NCBI RefSeq assembly: GCF_017355915.2
Contig: NZ_JAFEUV020000002.1
Coordinates: forward strand, 248,001-312,000
Source: Telluribacter roseus
GTDB taxonomy: Bacteria; Bacteroidota; Bacteroidia; Cytophagales; Spirosomataceae
Length of the DNA stretch: 64,000 nt
Reading direction: 5' to 3'
Shown here: in pieces, positions 1-8,361 of the stretch
How positions within the stretch are numbered: position 1 is the stretch's first letter
Layout: each line of letters opens with the position of its first letter
Translations under genes and position numbers: made by a program
The notes under the pieces: model-generated
What the model saw: only the letters and a program-made list of their open reading frames with translations
Database searches by the model: none
Told to the model about the DNA's origin: nothing

Positions 1-2343
1 GCGCGCCAGTCCCAGCCGGTTGCGCGGGTACTCCTTCGGTATCTTGAAAAATTGATCTGGTGTGTCGGCGGTCACTTCCTTATCAGGCGCGTCGTAGGCG
101 CCACGCTTCAGGATAAAGGTCTTGCGGGGGTACTTACGCTCCTTCATCACCATCACGTCCAGCTGCGTATTCAGTAGCTCGGTTTCTTCCCCGATCAGTT
201 GCCGGCTCTTTGCCAGTTTGTCCTGGTAGGGTTTGTCAAAGTGGGTAAGGTAGTAGCTAAGCAGAGCCGATTGCTGCGCGGAGGTACGCTTGGCAGCGGG
301 CGTTCTGAGTGTTGTCAGTACCTCGTTGCGTTGGGTGTATAGTCCCTGCATTTCCAGCAGGGTGAGGGAGCGGGAGTATATTTTCAGCTCATCCACCTCA
401 AAGTTCTTGGTAAACTGGTCCGACAACCTACCAATCATCAGGTTATCTACGTACCAGTTAGACTTGTTCTTGCCGAACAGGATGCTTTGGGTCAGACCAT
501 CGTTGTGCACCGTTACCCGCACCGGACTGCCGTTGATGTACAATTTGACGCCCCGGGCTTTGCTAAGCCCATCGTAGGTAAAGGCAAGCTGGGTCCATTT
601 ATTGAGGGGAAACTTCTCTGTTGTTTGTAGTTCAATGGCATTCTCGGGCCAGACGTGGCTGATCAGGAGCCGCAGACGTCCGTCCGGTAGCCGGAACACA
701 TTCCAGCCCCGGTAGCCATTAAATACCCCGTTAGATTTATGAATAAGGGAGCCATGAACGGAGGCATCGTGCAGGTTGAGCCAGACGCTGACGCTGAACG
801 GCTGGTGGCGCTCAAAGAAGGCAAAGTCGCGGCCAAAGTTGACAGAGTTTTCCCCGTAGATGTACCGGGCCTTGCCGAAGCGGCCGGGGCGGGAGGCTTT
901 GGCGGAAATAGTAGTATCCCCCTCGGCCCGGGCAGTATGTTTGGCATTAACCCTATTCTGAAACTGGCTGCCCGTAGGCTCGTCGAACGTAAAGTGGCCG
1001 ATGAGCCCTAGTGTATCCGGCACCAGAGTTGCCTGGGGCTGTGCTTCTGCCTGGCGTAGCCACGCCTGGTAGCGCTGCTGGTAGGCAGGCTGTGTATTTT
1101 CCAGCGCTTTTTTCTCGGTTGAGAGAGAAGTACGGATGAATTTTAGTTTGGCTTCCGCTTCGGGCGTAGGGAGTGTGATGCTTGGGCTAGCCTCGCCGTT
1201 GTAGGGAATCTGACCGTTCTCGTTGTTCTGGTTGAAGAAAGCGTAGAGCGAGAAGAAGTCTTTCTGGCTGATGGGGTCGTACTTGTGGTCATGGCAGCGG
1301 GCGCACTCTACGGTCATACCCAGAAACACCTTCCCGAATGTACCTACCCGGTCGGCTACGTACTCCGTCCGGTACTCTTCAGGTACTATACCGCCTTCCT
1401 GACTCTGCTGGTGCATGCGGTTGAAGGCGGTCGCCAGCACTTGTTCGCGGGTAGGATTGGGAAGCATATCACCAGCCAGCTGCCAGGTCACAAACTGGTC
1501 GTAGGTCAGGTTCTGGTTGTAGGCCCGGATGACCCAGTCGCGGTAGGGCCAGGCCGTACGCATACCGTCGTCCTGGTAGCCGTGGGTGTCGGCGTAGCGG
1601 GCGGCATCCAGCCAGGGAGCGGCCATGTGCTCACCATAGTGGGGCGAAGCCAGCAGCCGGTCTACCACCTTCTCATACGCGTTGGGGGACTGGTCTTTCA
1701 GAAACTCATCCACCTGCTGAGGTGTGGGCGGTAGCCCCGTCAGGTCCATGTGTACCCGCCGGAGCAGGGTTGTCTTGTCAGCTTCGGGACTTGGTGCTAG
1801 CCTCTGCTCTTCCAGTTTGTGCAGAATAAAGCGGTCGATCTCATTCTTGACCCAACTCTGATTCTTTACCTTGGGTAGTTCCGGTTTCTCTATTTTGGTA
1901 AAAGCCCAGTGCGGCTTGTACTCGGCTCCTTGTTCGATCCAGCGGATGAGCGTGGCCTTCTCCTGCGGTGAGAGCGACAGGTGCGAGTCGGGTGTAGGCA
2001 TCATTATCTCCGGGTCAGAAGAGAGGATGCGGTGGACCAGTTCGCTGCTGCCGGGACTGCCGGGCTTAATGGCACGGCGTCCGCTCTCGCACTCCTTGTC
2101 CAGCGCGGCTTCTTCTACATCCAGCCGTAAGTCTGCTTTCTGCTTGCTCTGGTCGGGGCCGTGGCAGGCGAAGCAGCGGTCGGAGAGAATGGGCTTAACG
2201 TGGTAGGTGTAGTCTACTTGTTCGGGTACATCCTGCATGGCCAGTGCTACCTCTTCGGGTAAGTCTACCTTCTCCCCACAGGAAGCCAGCAACCAGCTAC
2301 ACAAACTTAATCCAGTCAATATTTTAGCCCAGGTACTATACAT
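1..2343 (-). CDS. PSD1/DUF1549-type cytochrome lipoprotein, copy A (cut by left edge)
   Basis: The frame is open from ATG at 2343 to base 1 with no stop (781 codons), so the C-terminal DUF1553/PSD1 domain lies outside the window. The N-terminus is a lipoprotein signal ending in L-L-A-S-C (Cys 22). A CFACH haem motif (planctomycete-type cytochrome C domain) follows, then a DUF1549/PSCyt2 domain with a second CARCH motif, then a LamG-like jelly-roll region. It is read in the same direction as copy B and lies 96 bases downstream of it. By eye the first ~370 residues and the start of the PSD1 domain are almost identical to copy B, whereas the LamG part is quite different. The family is abundant in Planctomycetes and Verrucomicrobia, usually next to DUF1501 genes. 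The substrate is unknown; a redox or surface polysaccharide-related role is inference. Confidence 0.9.
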   Translation of the reverse strand, partial: MYSTWAKILTGLSLCSWLLASCGEKVDLPEEVALAMQDVPEQVDYTYHVKPILSDRCFACHGPDQSKQKADLRLDVEEAALDKECESGRRAIKPGSPGSSELVHRILSSDPEIMMPTPDSHLSLSPQEKATLIRWIEQGAEYKPHWAFTKIEKPELPKVKNQSWVKNEIDRFILHKLEEQRLAPSPEADKTTLLRRVHMDLTGLPPTPQQVDEFLKDQSPNAYEKVVDRLLASPHYGEHMAAPWLDAARYADTHGYQDDGMRTAWPYRDWVIRAYNQNLTYDQFVTWQLAGDMLPNPTREQVLATAFNRMHQQSQEGGIVPEEYRTEYVADRVGTFGKVFLGMTVECARCHDHKYDPISQKDFFSLYAFFNQNNENGQIPYNGEASPSITLPTPEAEAKLKFIRTSLSTEKKALENTQPAYQQRYQAWLRQAEAQPQATLVPDTLGLIGHFTFDEPTGSQFQNRVNAKHTARAEGDTTISAKASRPGRFGKARYIYGENSVNFGRDFAFFERHQPFSVSVWLNLHDASVHGSLIHKSNGVFNGYRGWNVFRLPDGRLRLLISHVWPENAIELQTTEKFPLNKWTQLAFTYDGLSKARGVKLYINGSPVRVTVHNDGLTQSILFGKNKSNWYVDNLMIGRLSDQFTKNFEVDELKIYSRSLTLLEMQGLYTQRNEVLTTLRTPAAKRTSAQQSALLSYYLTHFDKPYQDKLAKSRQLIGEETELLNTQLDVMVMKERKYPRKTFILKRGAYDAPDKEVTADTPDQFFKIPKEYPRNRLGLAR

Positions 2344-2439
2344 TAGGAATTAGTTACAGTCACATCTTCAATACCTTAAAAGAGTAGTGACTTGAAATCT
2401 TAATCTAAAAAAGTAGAAAAAGAATATTCGGCGCGGACG

Positions 2440-5400
2440 TTAGCGCTTTGTTACGGCTTCATCCATATTCATGATGGTACTGCACACTACCGTCAGGGCG
2501 GCCAGCTGGGAAGGATTCTTGGTAAAGGGAGCGGGGTATTCACCTACCTTGACTAAGGATAGAGCGCGGGCAGGAGCGGTTTGAAAGTTCCTGTATTCTT
2601 CGGTATAGAGCTCTTTGAGTAATGCCAGCTCACGGGTACGGGGAGGGCGGCTCAGTACAGATTTATAAGCATGTGTGATTTGAGCAGAGATATCGCCTGG
2701 TAGTTTCACCAGGTGTTGCGCCAGTACCCGTGCCGCTTCTACGTACTGTGGATCATTAAGCGTAACCAGAGCCTGCAAAGGAGTACTGGTATTTTGTCGC
2801 TTCACAATACAGGCGTGCCGCTCGGGTACGTCAAAAATCACCATGGACGGATGCGGGGCGGTGCGCTTCCAGATGGTATACAGACTGCGCCGGTACAACT
2901 TGCTACCGCTATCCTGCGGGTACGGAGGCGAAGAAACCGAAGCGGCCAGGGCTTCCCATACTCCTTTGGGCTGGTAAGGGTGTACGCTCTGTCCGCCTAT
3001 AGTAGGTACCAGTAGCCCCGAGGCAGCTAGGGCATTGTCACGAATCTGTTCGGCGCTCATGCGGTAGCTGGGGCCACGGGCGTAGAGGCGGTTATCGGGG
3101 TCGAGCTCACGGATCTTCTGATCTGTCCTGGACGACTGCCGGTAGGTAGCTGACATGACGATCATCTTCTGAAACCTCTTCTGGTCCCAACCCATCTCGC
3201 GGAATTGTACAGCGAGCCAGTCCAGCAGCTGGGGGTGGGTAGGCAGACTGCCCTGGTTGCCAAAGTCGTCGGTGGATATGACCAGCCCCTGTCCGAAGTA
3301 CTGCTGCCAGAAGCGGTTGACGGTCACGCGGGCAAAGAGGGGGTGATCTTCGTGCAGCAGCCAGCGCGCCAGTCCCAGACGGTTGCGCGGGTACTCCTTC
3401 GGTATCTTAAAGAATTGATCCGGTGTGTCACGTTCTACTTTGGCTCCGGGTGCATCGTAGACTCCCCGATTGAGGATGAAAGCAGGCTTGGGCGTAGCCA
3501 TTTCTTTCATAATCATGACTTCATCACAAGCATTGTACAGCTCGGTTTCTTCTTTGCGTAGTTGCTGCACCTTCTTTCGTACCTGAGTAGCCACCGGATC
3601 GGCCGTAGCCAGGAAGTACTCTACCAGACCAGGCTCAGACGGAGTAGCTGTCACCCTGGTACCTACAGACTGGTTAGTAGTCAGACTTTCTACTTCAAGG
3701 GGAGTAAGAGAGCGGTCATACAGCCAGAGCTCATCCACCCAGAAATCTGACATCGAGTCGCGGAACTTCGCCCCAATCATAAAGGGTAGCGTGATGCCAA
3801 AGCCGTTGGTGTGTCCGGGGCCATAGATCATGCTCTTTTTCAGGCCATCCGCCTTTACTTGCACAGGAGCCCGCTTGCCATTCAGGTAGATATGGGTGCG
3901 ATGAGCCGAGCCGGAGCCGTCGTAGGTAACGGTGAGGTGGACCCACTGGTTGAGGGGGAGTTTCTGGATGGTTTGCAGGTCGATGGCGTTGTCGGGGTAG
4001 TTGTGCGTCAGGTGGAGGCTCAGCGTACCATCCGGGTTCATCAGGCATTCGTAACCCCGGTCACCGTTGTCCAAGCCATTGGAGCGGGCAAAGATCGGCC
4101 CCCGTATTCCCTGCTTCCTGAGGTTGATCCACAGGCTCACCGAGAAAGGATCGTACCTTTCGAAGTAGGCAAAGTCTTTTCCTAAGTCGATGTTCCCTTC
4201 TCCATTTACCGCGCGCCCCTTGCCAAACCGGCCGGAGATGATCTGCGGTAGTTTTTCTTTATCACCCGTTACGGCAGCGGGGCGCTTAGGGTTGGCTTTA
4301 TTGTAGAAAGTACTTAGGCTGTCTTCGTCGAAGGAGTAGCTACCAATCAGACCAACGGGTCGGGCGACAGGTTGAGGATTGGACCGCGAGCGCTGTACCC
4401 AGGCTTTGAAACGCTTCTGTGCTGCAGGGTGGGTAGGAGCGATCTCCTGCTCCAGAGCCTCTATCTGTTTTTTCAGGGTAGCGAGCTTCTGTTCGGTAGC
4501 CGGAGTGGTCAGTATCACCGTAGGGCTGGATTCGCCCAGGTAGGGTACTTGTCCGGCTTCGTTGATATTATTAAAGTAGGCAAAGAGGGAGTAGTAGTCT
4601 TTCTGGCTGATGGGGTCGTACTTGTGGTCGTGGCAGCGGGCGCACTCAACGGTCATACCCAGAAACACTTTCCCAAAGGTACCTACGCGGTCGGCCACGT
4701 ATTCCGTCCGGTATTCTTCCTCCACAATACCTCCTTCCTGGTTCTGGGGATGTAGTCGATTAAAAGCCGTAGCGATGAGTTGCTCCTGCGTGGGCTTGGG
4801 AAGCAGGTCACCCGCCAGTTGCCAGGTCACGAACTGGTCGTAGGGCAGGTTCTGGTTGTAGGCCCTGATGACCCAGTCGCGGTAGGGCCAGGCCGTGCGC
4901 ATCACATCCAGCTGGTAGCCGTGGGTATCAGCATAGCGGGCGGCATCCAGCCAGGGCGCGGCCATGTGCTCGCCGTAGTGAGGTGAAGCCAGCAGCCGGT
5001 CCACCACCTTCTCGTAGGCATTGGGAGAATGGTCTTTCAGAAACTCATCCACCTGCTGCGGCGTAGGCGGTAGTCCCGTCAGATCCATGTGCACCCGCCG
5101 GAGCAGAGTAGTCTTGTCGGCTTCGGGGCTTGGTGCTAGCTTCTGCTCTTCGAGCTTGTGCAGGATAAAGCGGTCAACACCATTCCTGACCCACTTCTCA
5201 TTCTTTGCCTTAGGCAGCTGGGGCTTTTCTATTTTGGTGAAAGCCCAGTGCGGCTTGTACTCGGCTCCCTGCTCGATCCAGCGGATGAGCGTGGCCTTCT
5301 CCTGCGGTGAGAGCGACAGGTGCGAGTCGGGCGTAGGCATCATTACCTCCGGATCATCCGAAAGGATGCGGTGGACCAGCTCGCTGCTGCCGGGGCTGCC

Positions 5401-5679
5401 GGGCCTGATGGCGCGACGCCCGCTCTCGCACTCCTTGTCCAGCGCGGCCTCTTCTACATCCAGTCGTAGGTCCGCTTTCTGCTTGCTCTGGTCGGGGCCG
5501 TGGCAGGCAAAGCAGCGGTCGGAGAGGATGGGCTTGACGTGGTAAGTATAGTCGACCTGCTCGGGTACCTCCTGCATGGCCAGTGCTACCTCTTCGGGCA
5601 GATCCACCTTCTCCCCGCAGGAAGCCAGCAGCCAGCTACACATGCTTAATCCGATAAGTACCTTGTACCAGCAAGCCAT
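2440..5679 (-). CDS. PSD1/DUF1549/DUF1553 domain cytochrome lipoprotein, copy B
   Basis: This is a complete 1079-residue protein. The signal peptide ends in L-L-A-S-C with the lipid Cys at 21, so it should be membrane-anchored outside the cytoplasm. Domains in order are: cytochrome C-like with CFACH at 56-60, DUF1549/PSCyt2 at roughly 160-370 with CARCH near 345, a LamG/concanavalin-like insertion at roughly 440-640, and DUF1553/PSD1 at roughly 790-1040. The two CxxCH motifs predict two covalent haems. It is the first gene of a tandem pair with copy A and has a free upstream region shared with the arsenosugar unit terminator. Family members often pair with a DUF1501 protein; if one exists here it would be left of the window. 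Catalytic function is not known. The LamG domain suggests binding of a glycan or other ligand (inference). Confidence 0.93.
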   Translation of the reverse strand: MACWYKVLIGLSMCSWLLASCGEKVDLPEEVALAMQEVPEQVDYTYHVKPILSDRCFACHGPDQSKQKADLRLDVEEAALDKECESGRRAIRPGSPGSSELVHRILSDDPEVMMPTPDSHLSLSPQEKATLIRWIEQGAEYKPHWAFTKIEKPQLPKAKNEKWVRNGVDRFILHKLEEQKLAPSPEADKTTLLRRVHMDLTGLPPTPQQVDEFLKDHSPNAYEKVVDRLLASPHYGEHMAAPWLDAARYADTHGYQLDVMRTAWPYRDWVIRAYNQNLPYDQFVTWQLAGDLLPKPTQEQLIATAFNRLHPQNQEGGIVEEEYRTEYVADRVGTFGKVFLGMTVECARCHDHKYDPISQKDYYSLFAYFNNINEAGQVPYLGESSPTVILTTPATEQKLATLKKQIEALEQEIAPTHPAAQKRFKAWVQRSRSNPQPVARPVGLIGSYSFDEDSLSTFYNKANPKRPAAVTGDKEKLPQIISGRFGKGRAVNGEGNIDLGKDFAYFERYDPFSVSLWINLRKQGIRGPIFARSNGLDNGDRGYECLMNPDGTLSLHLTHNYPDNAIDLQTIQKLPLNQWVHLTVTYDGSGSAHRTHIYLNGKRAPVQVKADGLKKSMIYGPGHTNGFGITLPFMIGAKFRDSMSDFWVDELWLYDRSLTPLEVESLTTNQSVGTRVTATPSEPGLVEYFLATADPVATQVRKKVQQLRKEETELYNACDEVMIMKEMATPKPAFILNRGVYDAPGAKVERDTPDQFFKIPKEYPRNRLGLARWLLHEDHPLFARVTVNRFWQQYFGQGLVISTDDFGNQGSLPTHPQLLDWLAVQFREMGWDQKRFQKMIVMSATYRQSSRTDQKIRELDPDNRLYARGPSYRMSAEQIRDNALAASGLLVPTIGGQSVHPYQPKGVWEALAASVSSPPYPQDSGSKLYRRSLYTIWKRTAPHPSMVIFDVPERHACIVKRQNTSTPLQALVTLNDPQYVEAARVLAQHLVKLPGDISAQITHAYKSVLSRPPRTRELALLKELYTEEYRNFQTAPARALSLVKVGEYPAPFTKNPSQLAALTVVCSTIMNMDEAVTKR

Positions 5680-5767
5680 ACCCGAATGGTTAGGGAGAAA
5701 TACTATGAAAAGAGGTCGGTGTCAGTTATTTAATGAGTGGGTGTATGTGATTCGTAAGAAAATATGA

Positions 5768-5791
5768 AAGGCTCCCCAACCGGAGAGCCTT
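5768..5791 (-). terminator. Terminator after arsM
   Basis: A 10-bp stem (5768-5777 with 5782-5791) and a 4-base loop lie 32 bases past the arsM stop. One pair is a G-U wobble on the minus-strand RNA but a C-A mismatch on the plus strand, so the hairpin is better formed in the arsM direction. The T-tract is poor. Confidence 0.6.
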
Positions 5792-5823
5792 AAAGTGTAC
5801 TACACTACATCGGGATTTGCCCT

Positions 5824-6792
5824 TTAACAGCAGCCGCCTCCGTCGTAGAAGTAGGTAGAATTGGAAATAAAGATATCATCACGTCCCAGCGCGGCCAGGT
5901 TATGGGCGGTCTTGTCGCATACGGCCAGCGGCTGGTTGGGTAGCAGGACGTGTCCTTTGTGGTCATCGAAATACTCTTCGTTGCCGAAGTAGATAGCGGT
6001 TCTGCCGGTAAAGACACAGGGGCCGTCGGCAGGCATGGGATCTTTGATGGCGCATACCTCTACCGACTCTATATAGATCAGCTCCTGGGTAGAGTAGTGG
6101 TTAGGCGACAGGATCCGGTAGGGGCGCTTAGCCCGTATCTCTACCGTTCCGAAGCCGATATCGGTAATCATCTGGATGTACTCCCGGAGCGGGATGGAAC
6201 CCGTGAGGCAGAGCGCGCGAAGGCGGTCGTCATTACGGAGTTCATCCGACATATACTGCTCACACACCGGGTCCGACATTACCAGCTTGCCGTGGGGCTT
6301 AAGTACCCGGTACATTTCCTGCAGGGCCTGCTTCAGATCGTCCGCTTTGAAGATGTTGAAGAGGCAGTTCTGGGCGGCTACGTCAATGCTTTCGTCCTCG
6401 ACGGGCAGATCCAGCGCGCTGCCCTTCCGGATGTCAACGTACTCACGGCTGAACCACTCATTCTGCTGCTCGGCCTCGAGCAGGTTGGTCCGGCAGGCTT
6501 CAATCATTTCATCCACTACGTCCACCCCGATCACACCACTGGGCTTACGGGTGAAGTACGAAAACTGAAACACCTCCATACCTCCTCCTACACCTACGTA
6601 CAGAACAGTAGGATCATTGACCAGATCGCGCGGATTTACGGTACTTCCGCAGCCGTAGTTCATGTCCAGCATGATCCTGGGCATGGATAGACCCGGTAGT
6701 TGCCAAACGGGAGTAGTGGTACAGCAAAGGCCTACATCCGGTTTTTCGGCGGCCTGCTTGTATACATCAATAGTGGTATCTAAATAAGACAT
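5824..6792 (-). CDS. arsM: Arsenosugar biosynthesis arsenite methyltransferase ArsM
   Basis: This 322-residue SAM-dependent methyltransferase has motif I (YVGVGGG) near residues 65-71 and a class I Rossmann fold. It resembles the ArsM subgroup found beside ArsS rather than stand-alone detoxifying ArsM. Likely thiol ligands for As(III) are Cys 23-Cys 24 and Cys 48, with another Cys in the N-C-L-F-N motif. The protein ends in Gly-Gly-Gly-Cys-Cys, a second Cys pair. The expected reaction is stepwise methylation of arsenite towards dimethylarsenite in the cytoplasm, feeding ArsS. It starts 19 bases downstream of the arsS stop, so the two are almost certainly co-transcribed. The substrate is inferred from family and neighbourhood. 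Confidence 0.9.
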   Translation of the reverse strand: MSYLDTTIDVYKQAAEKPDVGLCCTTTPVWQLPGLSMPRIMLDMNYGCGSTVNPRDLVNDPTVLYVGVGGGMEVFQFSYFTRKPSGVIGVDVVDEMIEACRTNLLEAEQQNEWFSREYVDIRKGSALDLPVEDESIDVAAQNCLFNIFKADDLKQALQEMYRVLKPHGKLVMSDPVCEQYMSDELRNDDRLRALCLTGSIPLREYIQMITDIGFGTVEIRAKRPYRILSPNHYSTQELIYIESVEVCAIKDPMPADGPCVFTGRTAIYFGNEEYFDDHKGHVLLPNQPLAVCDKTAHNLAALGRDDIFISNSTYFYDGGGCC

Positions 6793-6811
6793 AGTGATAA
6801 GTTAGAATAGA

Positions 6812-7861
6812 TCAGGCGGTGGTGCCTCCGCAGCTGGAGCCCGATCCGGCGGTACAGCCGTAGCAGTGCTGATGCAGGACAATATCCCGGTTGTTAAGCG
6901 CCTCGGCGTTAAACAGGCTAATGTGCTGCGGTACCCGGCTTTCGACCGGCAGGTCCAGCATCTGGTTAAAGTCGCAGTCAAATAGGTAGCCATCCCAGCT
7001 CACCGATATGGTGTTACGGCACATGACACCACGGGCCGCCGTCGGGTTAAACGCATTGACCAGCTTCTCCATGTAGCTGTCGAAGTTACCGGACGAGAAT
7101 AGGTAGTCGAGGTAGCGACTCACAGGCATGTTGGTAATAGCATACAGGTCGTTGAACTCGATACCAAATTCATCTTTGAGTACCCGCTTAAACTGCCGCT
7201 TCAGCCCCTCCTGCGAGCCCGGCATAAACGCCCCGGCCGGGTTATACACCAGATTAAGCTTAAGTCCGGTGCCTTCCTGTCCGTAGCCAACGGCGTTGAG
7301 CATCTGCAGGGCACGTATGGAGTCTTTGAATACCCCGGTACCCCGCTGACGATCGGTTTTGTCGGCATTGTAGAAAGGCAATGAACTTACTACTTCCACC
7401 CCGTGGTCGCGGTAGAACTCGGGTAGGTCGTGGTACTTGGGATTGGCTACTATAATAGTAAGGTTACAGCGTACGATCACGTGCCGGCCCAGCTTATGGC
7501 ATTCTTCCACAAACCAGCGGAAGTGCGGGTTCATCTCGGGAGCACCGCCCGTGAGGTCTACGGTAGGTATGTCGGAAGCTGCCAGGGCCGCCAGACACTG
7601 TTCCATGGTTTCGCGGGTCATGATCTCTTTACGGTCAGGACCGGCATCTACATGGCAGTGCTTGCACACCTGGTTGCACATCTTTCCTACGTTGATCTGT
7701 AAAATCTCAACACCGGTAGCCAGGAGCGGATATAGATCAGCCTGCTGCATTTTCTGCTGGAAGAGTGGAAGGCTGAGTCGGTCACGAACGCCCTCTTCCA
7801 ACAGATCAAGCTGGGTAGAAGCGTTGGCTAATTCGTGTTTTGTCGCATGTAAGCTTTTCAT
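6812..7861 (-). CDS. arsS: Arsenosugar biosynthesis radical SAM protein ArsS
   Basis: This 349-residue radical SAM enzyme carries the cluster motif CX3CX2C at Cys 62, 66 and 69 (M-C-N-Q-V-C-K-H-C-H). The next strand carries T-G-G-A-P-E-M, the SAM-binding GGE-like segment. The C-terminus is Cys-rich (C-Y-G-C, then S-S-C-G-G), the mark of the family once named radical SAM/SeCys; the possible Sec position is Cys here. ArsS enzymes attach the 5'-deoxyadenosyl group of SAM to dimethylarsenite, the step that commits arsenic to arsenosugars. It lies between the CMD-like gene (52 bases upstream) and arsM (19 bases downstream) in one apparent operon. Confidence 0.93.
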   Translation of the reverse strand: MKSLHATKHELANASTQLDLLEEGVRDRLSLPLFQQKMQQADLYPLLATGVEILQINVGKMCNQVCKHCHVDAGPDRKEIMTRETMEQCLAALAASDIPTVDLTGGAPEMNPHFRWFVEECHKLGRHVIVRCNLTIIVANPKYHDLPEFYRDHGVEVVSSLPFYNADKTDRQRGTGVFKDSIRALQMLNAVGYGQEGTGLKLNLVYNPAGAFMPGSQEGLKRQFKRVLKDEFGIEFNDLYAITNMPVSRYLDYLFSSGNFDSYMEKLVNAFNPTAARGVMCRNTISVSWDGYLFDCDFNQMLDLPVESRVPQHISLFNAEALNNRDIVLHQHCYGCTAGSGSSCGGTTA

Positions 7862-7913
7862 AAAAGTAGGTTGAAGAGAAGTAATCCAGGGGCAACAACG
7901 TGTAGCTGCCTGA

Positions 7914-8246
7914 TTACATGGATAGCTCCTTGGCTTTATTCATCATTTGCACGCCGTGTACCAGCGAAGCGCCTCCCCGAATGGCGGCGGCTACGTGTAC
8001 GGCTTCCATCATCTCCTGCTCCGAGCAGCCTTTTTCCATCGTATCTACGGTATAAGCATCTATACAATAGGGGCACTGTACGGTATGGGCTACGGCCAGG
8101 GCTATAAGCGATTTCTCACGGGCGGTCAGGGCGCCTTCGGCAAATACTTCGCCGTAGTAGTCAAAGAACTTCTTGGCTAGGGTTTCCTGAAACTCGCCGA
8201 TCTTCCCAAACTTCTTAAGATCTTCGGCGTTATAATATGGATTCAT
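7914..8246 (-). CDS. Arsenosugar-associated carboxymuconolactone decarboxylase/AhpD-like protein
   Basis: This small helical protein (110 residues) of the CMD/AhpD fold has the redox motif C-P-Y-C (Cys 58, Cys 61) followed by I-D-A-Y in place of the more common IDAH. It matches the peroxidase-like protein regularly encoded with arsM and arsS. The role is not settled; thiol redox chemistry on arsenic intermediates or peroxide removal are both possible. It is the first gene of the arsS-arsM operon. The 115 bases upstream are shared with the divergent acyltransferase and should hold both promoters, but I found no convincing full-length promoter match there. Confidence 0.85.
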   Translation of the reverse strand: MNPYYNAEDLKKFGKIGEFQETLAKKFFDYYGEVFAEGALTAREKSLIALAVAHTVQCPYCIDAYTVDTMEKGCSEQEMMEAVHVAAAIRGGASLVHGVQMMNKAKELSM

Positions 8247-8361
8247 ACGTGGGGTTTTGGATGGTTACAGATTTATACTCAATTATTTATTGAGTACTGC
8301 TTTTAAACATACGTTAAATCCATTTGTTTTGATCAACAGTTTCTGAAAAATCTTCCACTAC

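Noticed and set aside
1-5679. Long direct DNA repeat that could be read as a mobile element
   Set aside because: The repeated sequence is coding and corresponds to the conserved domains of two paralogous genes; no terminal inverted repeats or transposase are present.
290-5767. Many plus-strand reading frames across the first 5.8 kb
   Set aside because: They lie antisense to the two PSD1/DUF1549 genes, which have clear domains, haem motifs and lipoprotein signals; the plus-strand translations show no domains and recur in both copies only because the genes are duplicated.
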